Below are positions 1-10,763 of a DNA stretch of 64,000 nucleotides, piece by piece. Origin of the DNA: Craterostigma plantagineum (Eukaryota; Streptophyta; Magnoliopsida; Lamiales; Linderniaceae). The DNA is taken from positions 17,936,001 to 18,000,000 of the forward strand of contig JAPQWV010000018.1 in NCBI GenBank assembly GCA_027422505.1. The letters run 5' to 3'. Positions within the stretch are counted from its first letter, which is position 1, and each line of letters starts with the position of its first letter. Under the pieces are notes generated by a model that was given only the letters and a program-made list of their open reading frames with translations, was not told the origin of the DNA and made no database searches. Both the position numbers and the translations under genes were made by a program.

Positions 1-1272
1 GTAATTCATACCTGGAGGTGTTGCCGACTGCGACCTCGTTCCAAAAAGGCGTCAACAAGTCCTTGTAGCGTATGAATGTGCTGAGGAGGTGGTACAACGA
101 GTTCCACCTAGTCGGGACTGGCAACGGAAACTTCTTGTATGTGAGGCCGGCGGCAAGGAGGTTTGCTTCCACGACGTTCCAAAGCGGCGTTCCTGAAGTA
201 ACTTACCTATTACCTTAAACTTTTCTACAATATCTCCCAAAATTTCGTCAAAAGCACATTGCACACACAAGTTAATAATATGGCAAGCACACCTAGCATG
301 TAATAATTTGCCGTCTAAGGGTAACCTAAGTTGCTTACGAAGGATCCCTATCGCTACGTTGTTCGCGCTAGCATTATCTAAGGTGATAGACATAATCTTA
401 TCTTGAATACAATATTTATTAACGACATTCAACACATAGTTCGATATCGTAGTGGCATTATGTTGCGAATCTAGGGGATCTAGGGAAAGAATACGTTTTT
501 GCATGGTCCATGTTTCATCTATCCAATGGGCGGTGACGACTAAATAAGATTGCGACGTAATATTAGTCCAAATATCGGTAGTCAAACTAATCCTACACGT
601 AATGTTGGCTAAATGACTAATTAAGCTAGTTTGATATTCCTTAAAAGTTTCTAAAATATATTTCCTAAGGGTTTTACGGGTCACGTTATGGAATCCGGGT
701 TGTATCGTACTCGTAAATTCGATAAACCCTTCACTTTCCGCAATGCAAAAGGGTTCTTCACACATAACTACGAATTTAACTAATGTTTTTTTAGAAATTT
801 CCCTAGTAATAACAAACTTCTTACCCGTACTTACGTTTATTTATTGTTGTCGGGGTTCGGTTCCTACCGGTTCTAGATCGTCCCCGAAGTTATGCGCCCT
901 CTGGAGGTGTTTTTTCAGCGAGCCCGTCCCACCTTGATTCGGTCCGGTCTTAATTGTGTAGGGGTGGCGGCACATTTTGCAATAAGCGGTACCTGAAGTG
1001 GGATTATTTTTATCCATTTCTAAGTCGAAAAAATTCCATACCTTAGACCGCCGACCACGCGGTTGTTGCTTCCTTCTTGTCGTCGCCGTAGAAGCTTGGC
1101 TCGGTCCCTCGTCGGTCGCCGCCGTCGGATTCGTTTCCGGTGCATCGGTCTCATCGTCGGTGTCGGCATTTCCCCGAAATGTGTCGGCGTGACCTAAAAT
1201 CATAAAAACATCTTCGTCACGAGGGTTAGGATTTCTCGATGACGACGCCATTAGTGTAAAATAATAATTCAA
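1..1272 (-). pseudogene. hAT transposase with BED zinc finger, N-terminal part, broken
   Basis: Translation of the minus strand from an ATG near 1251 gives an acidic Ser/Thr-rich leader, then a BED zinc finger (VWNFF, CKMC and the KKHLQRAH histidine pair) and then a hAT transposase body (TDIWTN, SITLDNASANN and CHIINL, the typical plant RICESLEEPER-like catalytic blocks). Two lesions are visible. A TAA stop at 841-843 lies between the BED domain and the body, with the frame unchanged on both sides. A frameshift near 185-190 follows, after which the conserved TRWNS-type block continues in another frame. The C-terminal dimerisation domain is outside the window. A domesticated transposase is unlikely because of these lesions. 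Confidence 0.85.
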
Positions 1273-1539
1273 TTATTTGTAATAATAAAATAAGTGAGTG
1301 TGTGTAGTGTAGTAGTGTAGTGTAAATAAAATAATTATTAGTGTTAATAATATTAAATATTAATAGGATGATTTTTTTGAGAGCTTTTTGAGAGAGTTTG
1401 GAAGAGATTTGGATGTAATTGTGAGTTAAAATGGTTAAAATGAGGTGGTATTTATAGATTTTTCGTTTGGGGTTAAAACTGTAATTTTACAGTGTTTAAA
1501 AATTAAAAAAAAAATAACAAAGTGACGTTGGCCCAATAT

Positions 1540-1765
1540 AGCCGTTGGGCCGGTTCCGGTTCCGGTTCGGAACCGGAACCGGAACCGCGGACCCGGATCC
1601 GGGAACCGGAACCGGTGATCCGCGGTTCCACGGCCCGCTAACCGGCCCAGCCCAATTTAAATGGGCCGGTTACCGGTTCCAGAACCGGTTCTACCGGTTC
1701 CGGTTTTGGGCCGGGTTAGCGCGCCGGTTTTGGGCCGGTTCCGGGTTGGACCGGCCCAAAGCCCA
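1540..1765. repeat. GGTTCCGG / GGGCCGG subterminal repeat array of the hAT element
   Basis: About 225 bp consists almost entirely of GGTTCCGG, GAACCGGAACC and GGGCCGG words in both orientations, just inside the element's end. Subterminal repeats of this kind are usually binding sites for hAT transposases. Open frames through it give only Arg/Gly/Thr/Pro repeats and are not coding. Confidence 0.75.
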
Positions 1766-1771
1766 CGTCTA

Positions 1772-2593
1772 ATTAGACGTGATAGAGGAGCTGGTAAGTT
1801 ATACCTGACCCAGGAAAGTTACCTCAGAAAGGTTTTGGAGAGATTTGGCATGAGCGATGCCAAACTAGTCAGCACTCCTCTTGTTAGTCATTTTAGGCTA
1901 AGCGCTGCTCAGTCACCATCATCAGATGAGGAAGAAGCGTACATGGCACGAGTTCACTACTCGAGTGCAGTCGGCAGTATTATGTATGCAATAGTATCTA
2001 CACGTCCTGATATTTCACAGGCTGTTAGTGTTGTTAGCAGGTATATGGCTAATCCAGGGAAAGAGCACTGGCACGCAGTGAAGTGGATTCTCAGATACTT
2101 GAAGGGTACTCTAAGCTTTTGTTTGGAGTTTGACAGAAACAGTGATATTCTCGTTGGCTTCGTCGATTCATACTACGCAGGTGATCTCGATAAACGACGA
2201 TCTCTTACTGGTTATGTATTTTGTATTGGAGGTTGTGCAGTTAGCTGGAAAGCAACTCTACAGCATGTAGTGGCGTTATCTACTACTGAAGCAGAATACA
2301 TGGCGGTTACTGATGCGATCAAAGAAGCATTATGGTTGACAGGGTTATTCGGCGAATTAACCCAGAATCAGGGAATCATTACTATTTTTTGTGATAGTCA
2401 AAGTGCGATTCATTTGACTAAGGATCAGATGTATCACAAAAGGACTAAGCATATTGATGTTAAGTATCATTTTATTCGTGATATCATTGCAGATAAGAAG
2501 GTGTTTATCAAGAAGATTAACACAAAGGATAATCCTGCGGATTTATTTACGAAGGCTCTTCCAGTTACCAAGTCCAAGCTTGCTTGGACTTGA
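1772..2593 (+). pseudogene. Ty1/copia polyprotein, C-terminal RT tail and RNase H
   Basis: The frame begins abruptly at the hAT boundary within the end of the RT domain (YLRKVLERFGM) and continues through the copia RNase H domain: GFVDSYYAGD, then SLTGYVF, ALSTTEAEYMA and CDSQSAIHL, ending with the HIDVKYHFIRD and NPADLFTKALP blocks. The catalytic Asp/Glu residues (VDS, TEAEY, CDS) are kept. The last few residues before the stop look shifted compared with the usual family end. Upstream gag, integrase and RT lie beyond the hAT insertion, outside the window. The 3' LTR follows at 2706. Confidence 0.88.
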
Positions 2594-2705
2594 TTGGTGT
2601 TTCAAAGTTGGTGAACTAGCCCGTCGGGGTAAGGTCGGAGGGAGATAAAGGTATTCTACATTAAGGTGGAGTAATTTTCGAAAGCAAAAGGTCAAGTTGG
2701 AGATT

Positions 2706-3190
2706 TGTTGAAAATGACCTTTTGGTCTCTAATAGTGGGCGCCGAACACATAAAGAAACAAAGCCACTTTCTTTTGAGGATTCTTCACGTGGGCGGTTTG
2801 TCATAGTCAAAGAACGGAGCAACATTTTATTTTCCTTATGTTCACATGCATGTGTTCAGACAGTACATCAAGGCGATCTATCTCCTATAAATAGATACCA
2901 TTCGATCGAAGAGAATAACCACCACAACAGATCTTCTTCCTCTTCTCTGATCATTTTCTGTAGCCTACTCCTTATATTGTTGTAGCTGTTTTCGTACCAC
3001 GTCAGTGTACGTGTCTGTATCACTCCACATAATAAAGAAGTTCTACCCTCCGGCCCGTGGACGTAGGTCATTCTGACCGAACCACGTAAATCTCGTGTCA
3101 CTGTCCAAATATTATTTTTCGTCTCTTTTATTTATTATCGTCATTTTTCGGGCAAAATAATTATCGGGGATTTCCGCATTTCCTAACACA
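2706..3190 (+). mobile_element. 3' LTR of the copia element
   Basis: The segment starts TGTTGAAAATG directly after a purine-rich tract (AAGTTGGAGATT, a polypurine tract) and ends CCTAACA, giving the usual TGTT...AACA inverted ends. It is about 485 bp long. It holds a TATA box (TATAAATA at about 2886) and an AATAAA-like polyadenylation signal near 3030, as expected for the LTR of an element transcribed on the plus strand. The 5' LTR and the target duplication are not in the window. Confidence 0.8.
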
Positions 3191-4005
3191 GGAGCTATAT
3201 CCTTTCCAGCATATTCTGGAAATTATTTGGTATTTATGCAATCTTATCTTAATTAGGACTGATATCAATAACAGATATAGAATAATAAGTTGTGCAGCTA
3301 CACCATCGTATACCACTAATCGTATAACGGTCGTACGCTACATATTATATAATTGGGCAGCGGAACCTTACAATATTAATCTTATTATTGACTGGGTTAC
3401 AACAATCAATCGACGCGGCCATATAAAATTAATGTTATGAACACACACAATTATATATATATATATATATATAAATATAACACAACAAGCGCTAAGTTGA
3501 GCAATCTTACAACAGTGTTGTTAACAATCATAATATTACAATACAATATAATAGAGGATCACCTAAACTTGCTACTTCTTGTAATAGTTAAACGGGCGAG
3601 CAATCTTATAACAATATTATTAACAATCGTAAAATATGCAATACAATATGCGTCTACTTGAGCATATTTTACAAAATTTATGGTAGAAGCAGTAATCTAA
3701 ATGAATCATCAATTGATCGAAGATATTATATAGCGTTAAGACTGTCAATAATGTTCTTTTGTATGCTTGACAAGAGTTAGGTCTAAGCCTGAAAAGAGTT
3801 GATGTATACCTTTCTGAGCAGGTTTTCACGGATCGCCAGTTATATACGTTAAAGTTTTCTCAATACCATTGGGCAGAGTATGTGACTGTACTTTTTTATT
3901 GAATGTGGTATATGACTATGTTGAATGAATATCGATCTCGACTTAAAATACTATATGCTCTATATTTTTTGCGTATATTACATGTTAAATGATAATTAGA
4001 GAAGG
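3191..4005. other. AT-rich stretch without recognisable genes
   Basis: This is AT-rich sequence with a short (TA)n tract at about 3453-3474. Two short passages are loosely similar (AGCAATCTTA around 3502 and 3599), suggesting an old local duplication. I see no gene. Confidence 0.5.
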
Positions 4006-5050
4006 TATTTGAATTCTTATAAGAGTTTCTGGCACTTAATCGATTTTGAATAAGCCTTTTTCTATTTCACGGCTTAGAATTCGCATAAGTCATATTCGAA
4101 TTACAATAAGCTTTCCTTGAATTCGAATAAGAATGTTTGAGTTCAAGCAAGGCTTATTCGTACTTATTCGTAATTATTCGAATGAGTTCGAATAAGCTTA
4201 TTCGAATTCGGATAAACCTTACACTAAGAGATATTGTAGAAATTATCAAAATGGTTAATTTTAAATATCAAGAATATTAAACTTGATTAGATATTGAGAC
4301 GAAACATTAAACAATTTTTTTGTATGACACTAATTATAAAAATTAGAGTTATGTTAGGTCCATGCAAAAAGGTTCATACTTAATTCATATGAATCTTAAC
4401 CATCTACTTAGTAAGATATAAGTAAAAGAAGTTCTATCTAATGAGAGGTGTTACATAATTTAAAATCTTTAAAATGTTAACGACATTAAAAAATTACGTT
4501 ATCAATTTTCACTAAAGAATAAGATTAAAGTTGATTAAAAACTAAAATAAAATACGAGTTGATTAGATACAAAGATTAGCCTTGATTTACATATCGTGAC
4601 AAGAATTATTAATTGAAATGTAAGACTAAGAATTAGTAGTATTGATTCAAGTGAGTAGTTTAATAAGATTTAGGATGATACAAATATGCTTATTCGAATT
4701 TGAATTACTAAAATATTTTAAACAAAGCAAAAGTCCTCAATGAAGGGCACGGTAAATTTGATTCAAAATATAGATTAAATATTATGTATGAAGTTGATGA
4801 AAGTCTGCGTATCACTTTAATTATAGAAACAACTTTATACAATAAGTTCATCGACTTATACAAGAATTCGAATACATCAAATGGCCATCTTCACAATCCC
4901 CATTCTTAAAAGCCAAAATTCTTATTAATGGCTGAATTCGAATTATCTTTTCGAATTACACTATTTGAATTCAACTACTTATCCGACTCGAAGTTAGTTC
5001 GAATTACTTATTCGAACTTGATTAATACAACATTCTAATTCGAAGAATGA
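4006..5050. repeat. Region dense in GAATTCGAAT / TTATTCGAAT words
   Basis: Two clusters (about 4010-4220 and 4860-5050) are packed with variants of TTATTCGAATTCGAATAAG in both orientations, separated by ordinary AT-rich DNA. This looks like subterminal repeat material of a DNA transposon. I find no clean inverted termini or target duplication, so the element type is left open. It may be internal to the Helitron that ends at 5779. Confidence 0.45.
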
Positions 5051-5235
5051 AACCGATGTTGATCAAAATCTTTCAATCTGCAGATGGGATATACGAATAC
5101 CCATATCACCTAAACTTACCTGTGTTTTAATTTTGTTGAAAGACAAGAGAACAATCATATATCCTTTGATTTCAAATCTTTTGTGCTGCATTTTCAACAG
5201 GCCAACCAAAACAAGATATTTAGTAGATATCCCGT

Positions 5236-5466
5236 TTGCCACCTGGTAATACTTCTGCTGTTGTTCAACTTAGTCCTTCTGAGTACCAATGCCACGTTTT
5301 TGTTACGGTTTATGATTATATGTATGCAATAAGATTAATGGTGTTGTGCATGAATTGTCGAATTGATATGATTTTTCACCGAACTGAAATGACGGCTCAC
5401 CAAAATGGACGTTGTAGAGAGCATAAATATTCAAGAGGAATGATTCAAGCACAAGTTAGCCGTTAG
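5236..5466 (+). other. Short open frame of unknown nature inside presumed Helitron DNA
   Basis: A 76-codon frame contains the passage RLMVLCMNCRID followed later by a His/Cys-containing stretch. It has no signal peptide and I do not recognise the family. It lies less than 300 bp upstream of a Helitron 3' end, so a captured gene fragment or a chance frame are both possible. Confidence 0.2.
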
Positions 5467-5752
5467 ACGATGTGTTTAGGTCATTCACGGGTGAACTGCA
5501 TCAAGTGAATGCAAAAGTGGATCTCTTTTGGGACGCTCGGTTTGCTCAGTTCAATTGTTTTCTATTTGAAGTTCATTCGTGATCCTGATACAAATAACTC
5601 ATAATGCACTTAATGCTATATATGATAACAATAGTTCTGCAGAGCGTAATAACACGCCGCCAATTACATAATACACTTCAATCTTATTATTATAACAAAA
5701 TTTTAAAACCCCAAATATCACTCCCTTTGAAATAAATGAACGGGATAATAGT

Positions 5753-5779
5753 CCCGTGCATCGCACGGGCAACAACTAG
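5753..5779 (+). mobile_element. Helitron 3' terminus (hairpin plus CTAG)
   Basis: A perfect 7-bp stem (CCCGTGC / GCACGGG) with a 3-base loop is followed 6 bases later by CTAG, and the next base is T. This matches the canonical Helitron 3' end: a GC-rich hairpin shortly before CTRR, inserted between A and T. The element would extend leftward; its 5' TC end was not identified and no Rep/helicase gene is visible, so it is non-autonomous or truncated. Confidence 0.85.
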
Positions 5780-6144
5780 TATTACTATATATTTCTAATG
5801 CCATTTTGTCCGATGTTATGCGTCACTACACAACAAACGTAGATTACAAGACTCTTCTAGCCAGCGGGGCGAGTTAATTAAAGAATGGGTCTTTTGTCCA
5901 CATCAAATAATCGTTGTCGCTATCATTTGATCGATACACACAACTTCTTATAAGATCAATGCATCGAATGATCCAAACAATAAAACTAATATATTATACA
6001 AACAAGTGATCATCTCAAGAATATCTTGCACGAGAAAAAAAAAAAAATCGTTTCTCTCGTAAACCCTAGTTTTCGACGCTACTGTTTTCGCCTCGTAATC
6101 CGCCTTGTTTTGATCTGCTCGTTTCTATCGAACATAGCAAATGC

Positions 6145-6152
6145 TATAAATT
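6145..6152 (+). promoter_or_regulatory. TATA box of the LysM gene
   Basis: TATAAATT lies 41 bp upstream of the start codon of the LysM gene. The distance allows only a very short 5' leader. Confidence 0.5.
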
Positions 6153-6192
6153 CCATCAATATACCATAGAATTAACACAGATAACCAAAAAA

Positions 6193-6522
6193 ATGGCAAT
6201 GGCGGGCAGCAAAAAGACCATCATAGTCTTCGCTGTCCTTTTCCTTACAACGATTGGTAAGCTGTTTCTGCATCGTTTTTGCTTGCAATTTTCTTCGAAT
6301 GACTGATAAAAATGAAGTCTTCTTCTTTCAGCGATGGTTAAGGCACACACGCCTGTCCTAAAATGCAGCAAAGCCATCGAAGTTAAGAGCGGCGAAACTT
6401 GCACGAAGATTGCTCAAGCCCACAAAGTTAGTGAGACGATCTTCGACTCCATAAACCCTAACCTCGACTGCTTCAAACTCTTCGTTGGTCAGTGGGTTTG
6501 TATCCATGGAACTATACATTGA
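6193..6522 (+). CDS. Small secreted LysM-domain protein
   Basis: Two exons (6193-6256 and 6332-6522; intron GT-AG, phase 1) encode 84 residues. Residues 1-28 form a signal peptide (MAMAGSKK followed by the hydrophobic IIVFAVLFLTTIAM). The rest is one LysM domain: IEVKSGETCTKIAQAHKVS, then the Asn-Pro-containing INPNLDC and the closing VGQWVCI. LysM domains bind N-acetylglucosamine glycans such as chitin fragments; very small single-LysM secreted proteins are common in plants and are mostly uncharacterised. The paired cysteines (C37, C49, C71, C80) are typical of extracellular members. The start is fixed by the signal peptide and the splice phase. Confidence 0.88.
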
Positions 6523-8147
6523 ATCAATACGAAGAAGTACAACTTTTGAGCTTTACCATATCTCTATAAAGAAGCTCAGTTTCGTATGAATAATAAGGGT
6601 TTTTCTTTCTTCACTTCTCTAGTCTATGTATGAGTGAAGAAAGATGCAATGGAAAGTCTATGTTGAAAGAGATTGTTGGGGTGTGTTCTGTTTTGTCTTT
6701 GTGTGCTGCTTACTTCATGTAAGAACAACTTATAATATGGATACTAATATTTCTGGTACACCCTATGTGTGTGCAATAAAATAAAATAAAGTTAATTTAC
6801 TATTAATAGAATTTGGTAGTTATTATGAGGTTACGGATGATAGGCGGTTTAATAAGTTTTTTTTTATTTTTTAAATAGATGTAGAAAAAATCTCTTTAGT
6901 CAATTAATACAGACCAATTGACGATTTATCCTAACCCTTAATATAATACCAGTACTCCTTGAACACTCTAACGTGTGTGCTATAATATATACATATATAA
7001 TTTGATATTATCTAATTGGTTACTATTATTTAAATTTGGTTATGCATGTATATAAATTATAAGATTAAAGATTAATAGTTTTAACTAAAAATAGTAAAAT
7101 CAAAATATAGTAAATAGAGTTAGTGGGAATTTTGTATTTTATTATTTAATTTATTTTAACTTTACAGACCAAATTGAGACACAATTGACAGTTTATACAC
7201 TCATCGCGCTCAATAAAAGAGTACAGATATATAAAAGATAAACAATACACGTTGGGCCTGGAAATGGGCTTCAAATATCGTTGGATTGGGCTTCGAAGGG
7301 CTTTACGTGTATTGCGTGGACAAAGGAAAACCTCGTAAAATGTACTAATATAATTTAAACCTAATCTGATTAATTAATATGTAAAAAGAAGAAATAATAA
7401 TTTTAAACTATACTAAATCATAGTAATTTTCCTTTGCAGCAATCCATGTTTTCAATATTAGTTACTCCTCCTACAATACATATGATTAGTTCTATTGTCA
7501 AAATGTTTTTATTATAATCGTGAGATTAGCTTCTCGAAATATTGACAATCTAGAAGGGTGACAATCGTGCTATAGAATTTTCTTGACCAAGGCGGCTTAT
7601 CTAAAATAAAATTAAAATTCTTTTATTCCATATTTGATTAATTAATGACTAAGAGCATCCATGTGGAAATAATCAAATAACCGATCGGAAAACTTATTTA
7701 ATGCTCAACGATAACAACATAGAAAAAAAATTAAACTAAAAAAAACCGAAATAATGTAAGTTTTTAAGAAACTAAAATATTAGTATTTAATAAGCAATAC
7801 TAAAATAAGAATTTCTAGCAACGGGTTCGTTCGTTTCCTATTACAATCATGCAAGAAATTTAATTATCTTCTTAATTGGTATTTAATTTCTTTATTAAAA
7901 AGTAATGTAAAAGCTAATCGTTCATCTCAAAGCGTTCCATGTCTGACTAGAGAAGAAGAGACAAGTCCACACCTCTTCGCCCAAGAACAACTGTGCCTTG
8001 AAATTCTTCTCCGTTTAAATTTCAGCTCTTAGCTACGCGTATTTGCTACTATTACTGTTAATTTTTCTTTTCTCTGTTCTTATCAACCATCCAAAAGTTT
8101 CATAGACGTTAGATCTCATAGACGAGGTGAGCTGAACTGTGCAAAGA
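6523..8147. other. Intergenic AT-rich region upstream of SCAMP
   Basis: There is no gene. GGGCC/TGGGCT words cluster at 7253-7300 (three TGGGC[CT] site-II-like motifs), and a C/T-rich leader-like stretch lies just before the SCAMP start codon. The rest is AT-rich and featureless to the eye. Confidence 0.5.
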
Positions 8148-10594
8148 ATGGCCGGACGTTACGATCGCAATCCATTCGATGAAGAAGAGGAAGTTAATCC
8201 CTTTGCCGTGAGTTCTCTCTTTTATGCTCATCTTCAGACCATAGGCTGAACCTTTTTTTTCCCCTTTCTTACCGCAGTTAGAAGTTGAGGGATTTGGACT
8301 TTGAATAGATAGGCTACTGTAAGAATACGGTTTTTGGATTATGTGGGGTTTACTTTTTTCGGGTGATCTAGTATAGCTTCCCTGTTATCTGTTATAGCAG
8401 CTTAATTTCAACTGAGAATATGGTTACAACATTTTTATTAAAGAATTGTGATTGAAAAGCATCTTGGTATCAACAGGCATGGATGGTATTATAATCTGTT
8501 ACTTTGCTCGGTTTCTTGAATTTCTTGCGCTTGTGTACTATTTAGCTTTGGAACATTGATCTTATGTATGTTAGAATAGATTGGTAATAATTTCTCTATG
8601 GACTACCTACCCATTGATGCTTTCTAAATGCAGGACGGTGGAGGCAGAGGAAAGGCTGCGCAATCTAAATTCAGTGGAGGCTCATTTTATGTGAGTTAGT
8701 GTGAGTTCATCTTTATATTTATCGCATCATTCGACTCCTCCGTGTAATAATTTTTTCTTCTTGTCTCAGACGAGTGGAAGTGTCCCTCCGGCGACAAACT
8801 CGAGGCTTTCGCCATTGCCTCCCGAGCCTGCCGATTTCTACAATCCTACAGCTTCTATGGACATTCCTCTCGATAGTGGATCGGTATGAAATTCTATCTC
8901 GAACATCTGTAATAAAATAAGACTCTACATCGAAGCAACTGTTTCTCTAATTAGTTCAAATTATGAATTGAAGGATCTGAAAAAGAAAGAGAGAGAGCTT
9001 CAGGCAAAAGAAGCAGAACTGAAGCGGAGGGAACAGGTTTTGATCTTTGGCCTGTTTTTATTTTTGCCTAGTTTTTGTTGTTTCGAGGTTCTAACATCAG
9101 ATCTTGTCCTTTTTTTGCAGGAAGTGAGGAGGAAAGAGGAGGCTGCTGCTCGTGGTGTGTAATAAATGGCGTCCTTTTAGCTATTTTTACTAGAAATCAA
9201 GAAAAGATGCACATTTATTCATGCATTTACGCTTGAAGTTTGTATGAAATGAGGAAGTTTAATTAAATTGCTCGACTCTCTGCAGCTGGGATTGTTCTTG
9301 AAGAGAAGAATTGGCCTCCATTTTTCCCGATTATCCACCATGACATTGCCAATGAAATCCCCATTCACCTTCAGAGGCTTCAATACGTTGCATTTACAAC
9401 CTTATTGGGTATGTCTTTCTGCTGCTATGCTGTAATTTCATCCCATAATAAAAGCAAATAAAGTCTCCAATGATGAAAATTTTTCTACATCGACGATCTC
9501 AGGCCTTGCACTTGCCCTTTTCTGGAACCTCATTGCCGTGACAACTGCGTGGATTAAACAAGGAGGTTGTTATAAAGTTTCCTCGCATCATTACAACATA
9601 GTATTTCTTGGGTATTGTTTCCTACATTCGAATATATTTTTCTCCGTAGATCCGAAGATATGGTTTCTTGCAATCATCTACTTCATATCTGGCGTCCCAG
9701 GAGCCTACGTGTTGTGGTATCGCCCACTCTACCGTGCATTTAGGTAAAAAATTTTCTTTTCTCGAAAACCAATGAATACTAATTATGTAGGCCGTCGTCT
9801 TATTCCATCGATTCATAATTTTTCTTGCAGGACCGATAGTGCTATAAAGTTTGGCTGGTTTTTCCTCTTTTACTTGGTGAGCTCATTACTAAACATTCGT
9901 CTTAGATTTCCCACTTTGGATGAGCCTTACGAAGCAATGTAATGATTTGCATTCTGTTTTGCAGCTCCACATAGGATTCGTCATCTTCGCAGCCGTCGCA
10001 CCTCCTGTCGTTTTCAAAGGAAAGTCCCTTGCGTAAGTCTTTAATAAAAAGAAAATTTCATTTTCCTCCTTTTCACCGAATTACTACATACGTTGTCTGA
10101 AAATAAAAATTTCCATACATTTTTGCCTTCATAACTTACTCGGATCATGAATATTGCAGTGGTATTCTACCAGCAGTTGATCTCATAGGCAAGCATGTCC
10201 TCGTCGGGGTAAGTGAAGTTTACATTAAAGCTTCAAGAGCGAATAAGTAATAAAGTGGTCAAAATCATTCAGACATTTAATCATGGGACAAGATTTACAT
10301 ATTGCCTTCATCTCATGGTGGTGCAGATTTTCTACTTCATCGGGTTCGGGCTTTTCTGCATCGAGTCTGTTCTCAGCATATGGGTTATACAGGTTCGTCA
10401 TACGTTATCGCCTCTCGATTTTTATTACACAAAATACCTCTACCGTGTGTTTGTGTTTGTGTGTGTTGTGTATTAACAAGAATCTTCACTACGCTCAATA
10501 AATACAGCAAGTTTACATGTACTTCCGAGGCAGCGGAAAAGCTGCAGAGATGAAGAGAGAAGCAGCGAGAGGAGCCATGAGAAACGCATTCTAG
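8148..10594 (+). CDS. Secretory carrier-associated membrane protein (SCAMP)
   Basis: Thirteen exons: 8148-8207, 8634-8690, 8770-8883, 8974-9036, 9121-9154, 9286-9408, 9503-9565, 9650-9743, 9831-9876, 9965-10032, 10160-10208, 10327-10392 and 10508-10594; all introns GT-AG, all phases consistent, 307 residues. SCAMPs are four-pass membrane proteins of the trans-Golgi network, plasma membrane and secretory vesicles. Visible features: two NPF endocytic motifs near the N-terminus (residues 8-10 and 17-19); a charged coiled coil ([20 protein letters not shown]); the conserved [13 protein letters not shown] entry to the membrane core; the linker [15 protein letters not shown] between transmembrane segments; and the C-terminal [20 protein letters not shown] tail. 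Length is slightly above the usual 280-290. It is convergent with the HAL2-like gene, 169 bp away. Confidence 0.95.
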
Positions 10595-10763
10595 TCGTAA
10601 TCTTCCCAAGTTCGTATGTAAATTATATTCCAAGTCAGTTTCCTCGTCAAGTTTTTTGACTGTTTATTGTTTGTTGTTACAAGACAAATATTTAGATCAG
10701 AACAGAAACAATCGTGTGAAACCATTACCGGAGCATTTTTATTGAATTCAATTTTCATTAAAT

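Larger units (their letters stand above)
1..1771 (-). mobile_element. hAT-type DNA transposon, 5' part, inserted in a copia element
   Basis: The transposase reading frame runs leftward out of the window, so only the promoter end of the element is present. Its right boundary is placed at 1771: from 1772 on, the plus strand encodes copia RNase H sequence without a break. The outermost bases read TAGACGTGGGC from the right end inward, and the next 8 bases (ATTAGACG) would be the target duplication, but the other copy lies outside the window. The non-coding part (1273-1771) carries a dense GGTTCCGG/GGGCCGG array, a common type of hAT subterminal repeat. The element family is well supported by the transposase; the exact terminus is inferred. 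Confidence 0.75.

Noticed and set aside
1545..1772. Plus-strand frame FRFGTGTGTADPDPGTGTG
   Set aside because: It is a reading of the GGTTCCGG subterminal array of the hAT element.
7250..7320. Possible promoter of an unseen gene (three TGGGC[CT] motifs)
   Set aside because: No frame or splice pattern nearby supports a gene, and the SCAMP start codon is more than 800 bp away.
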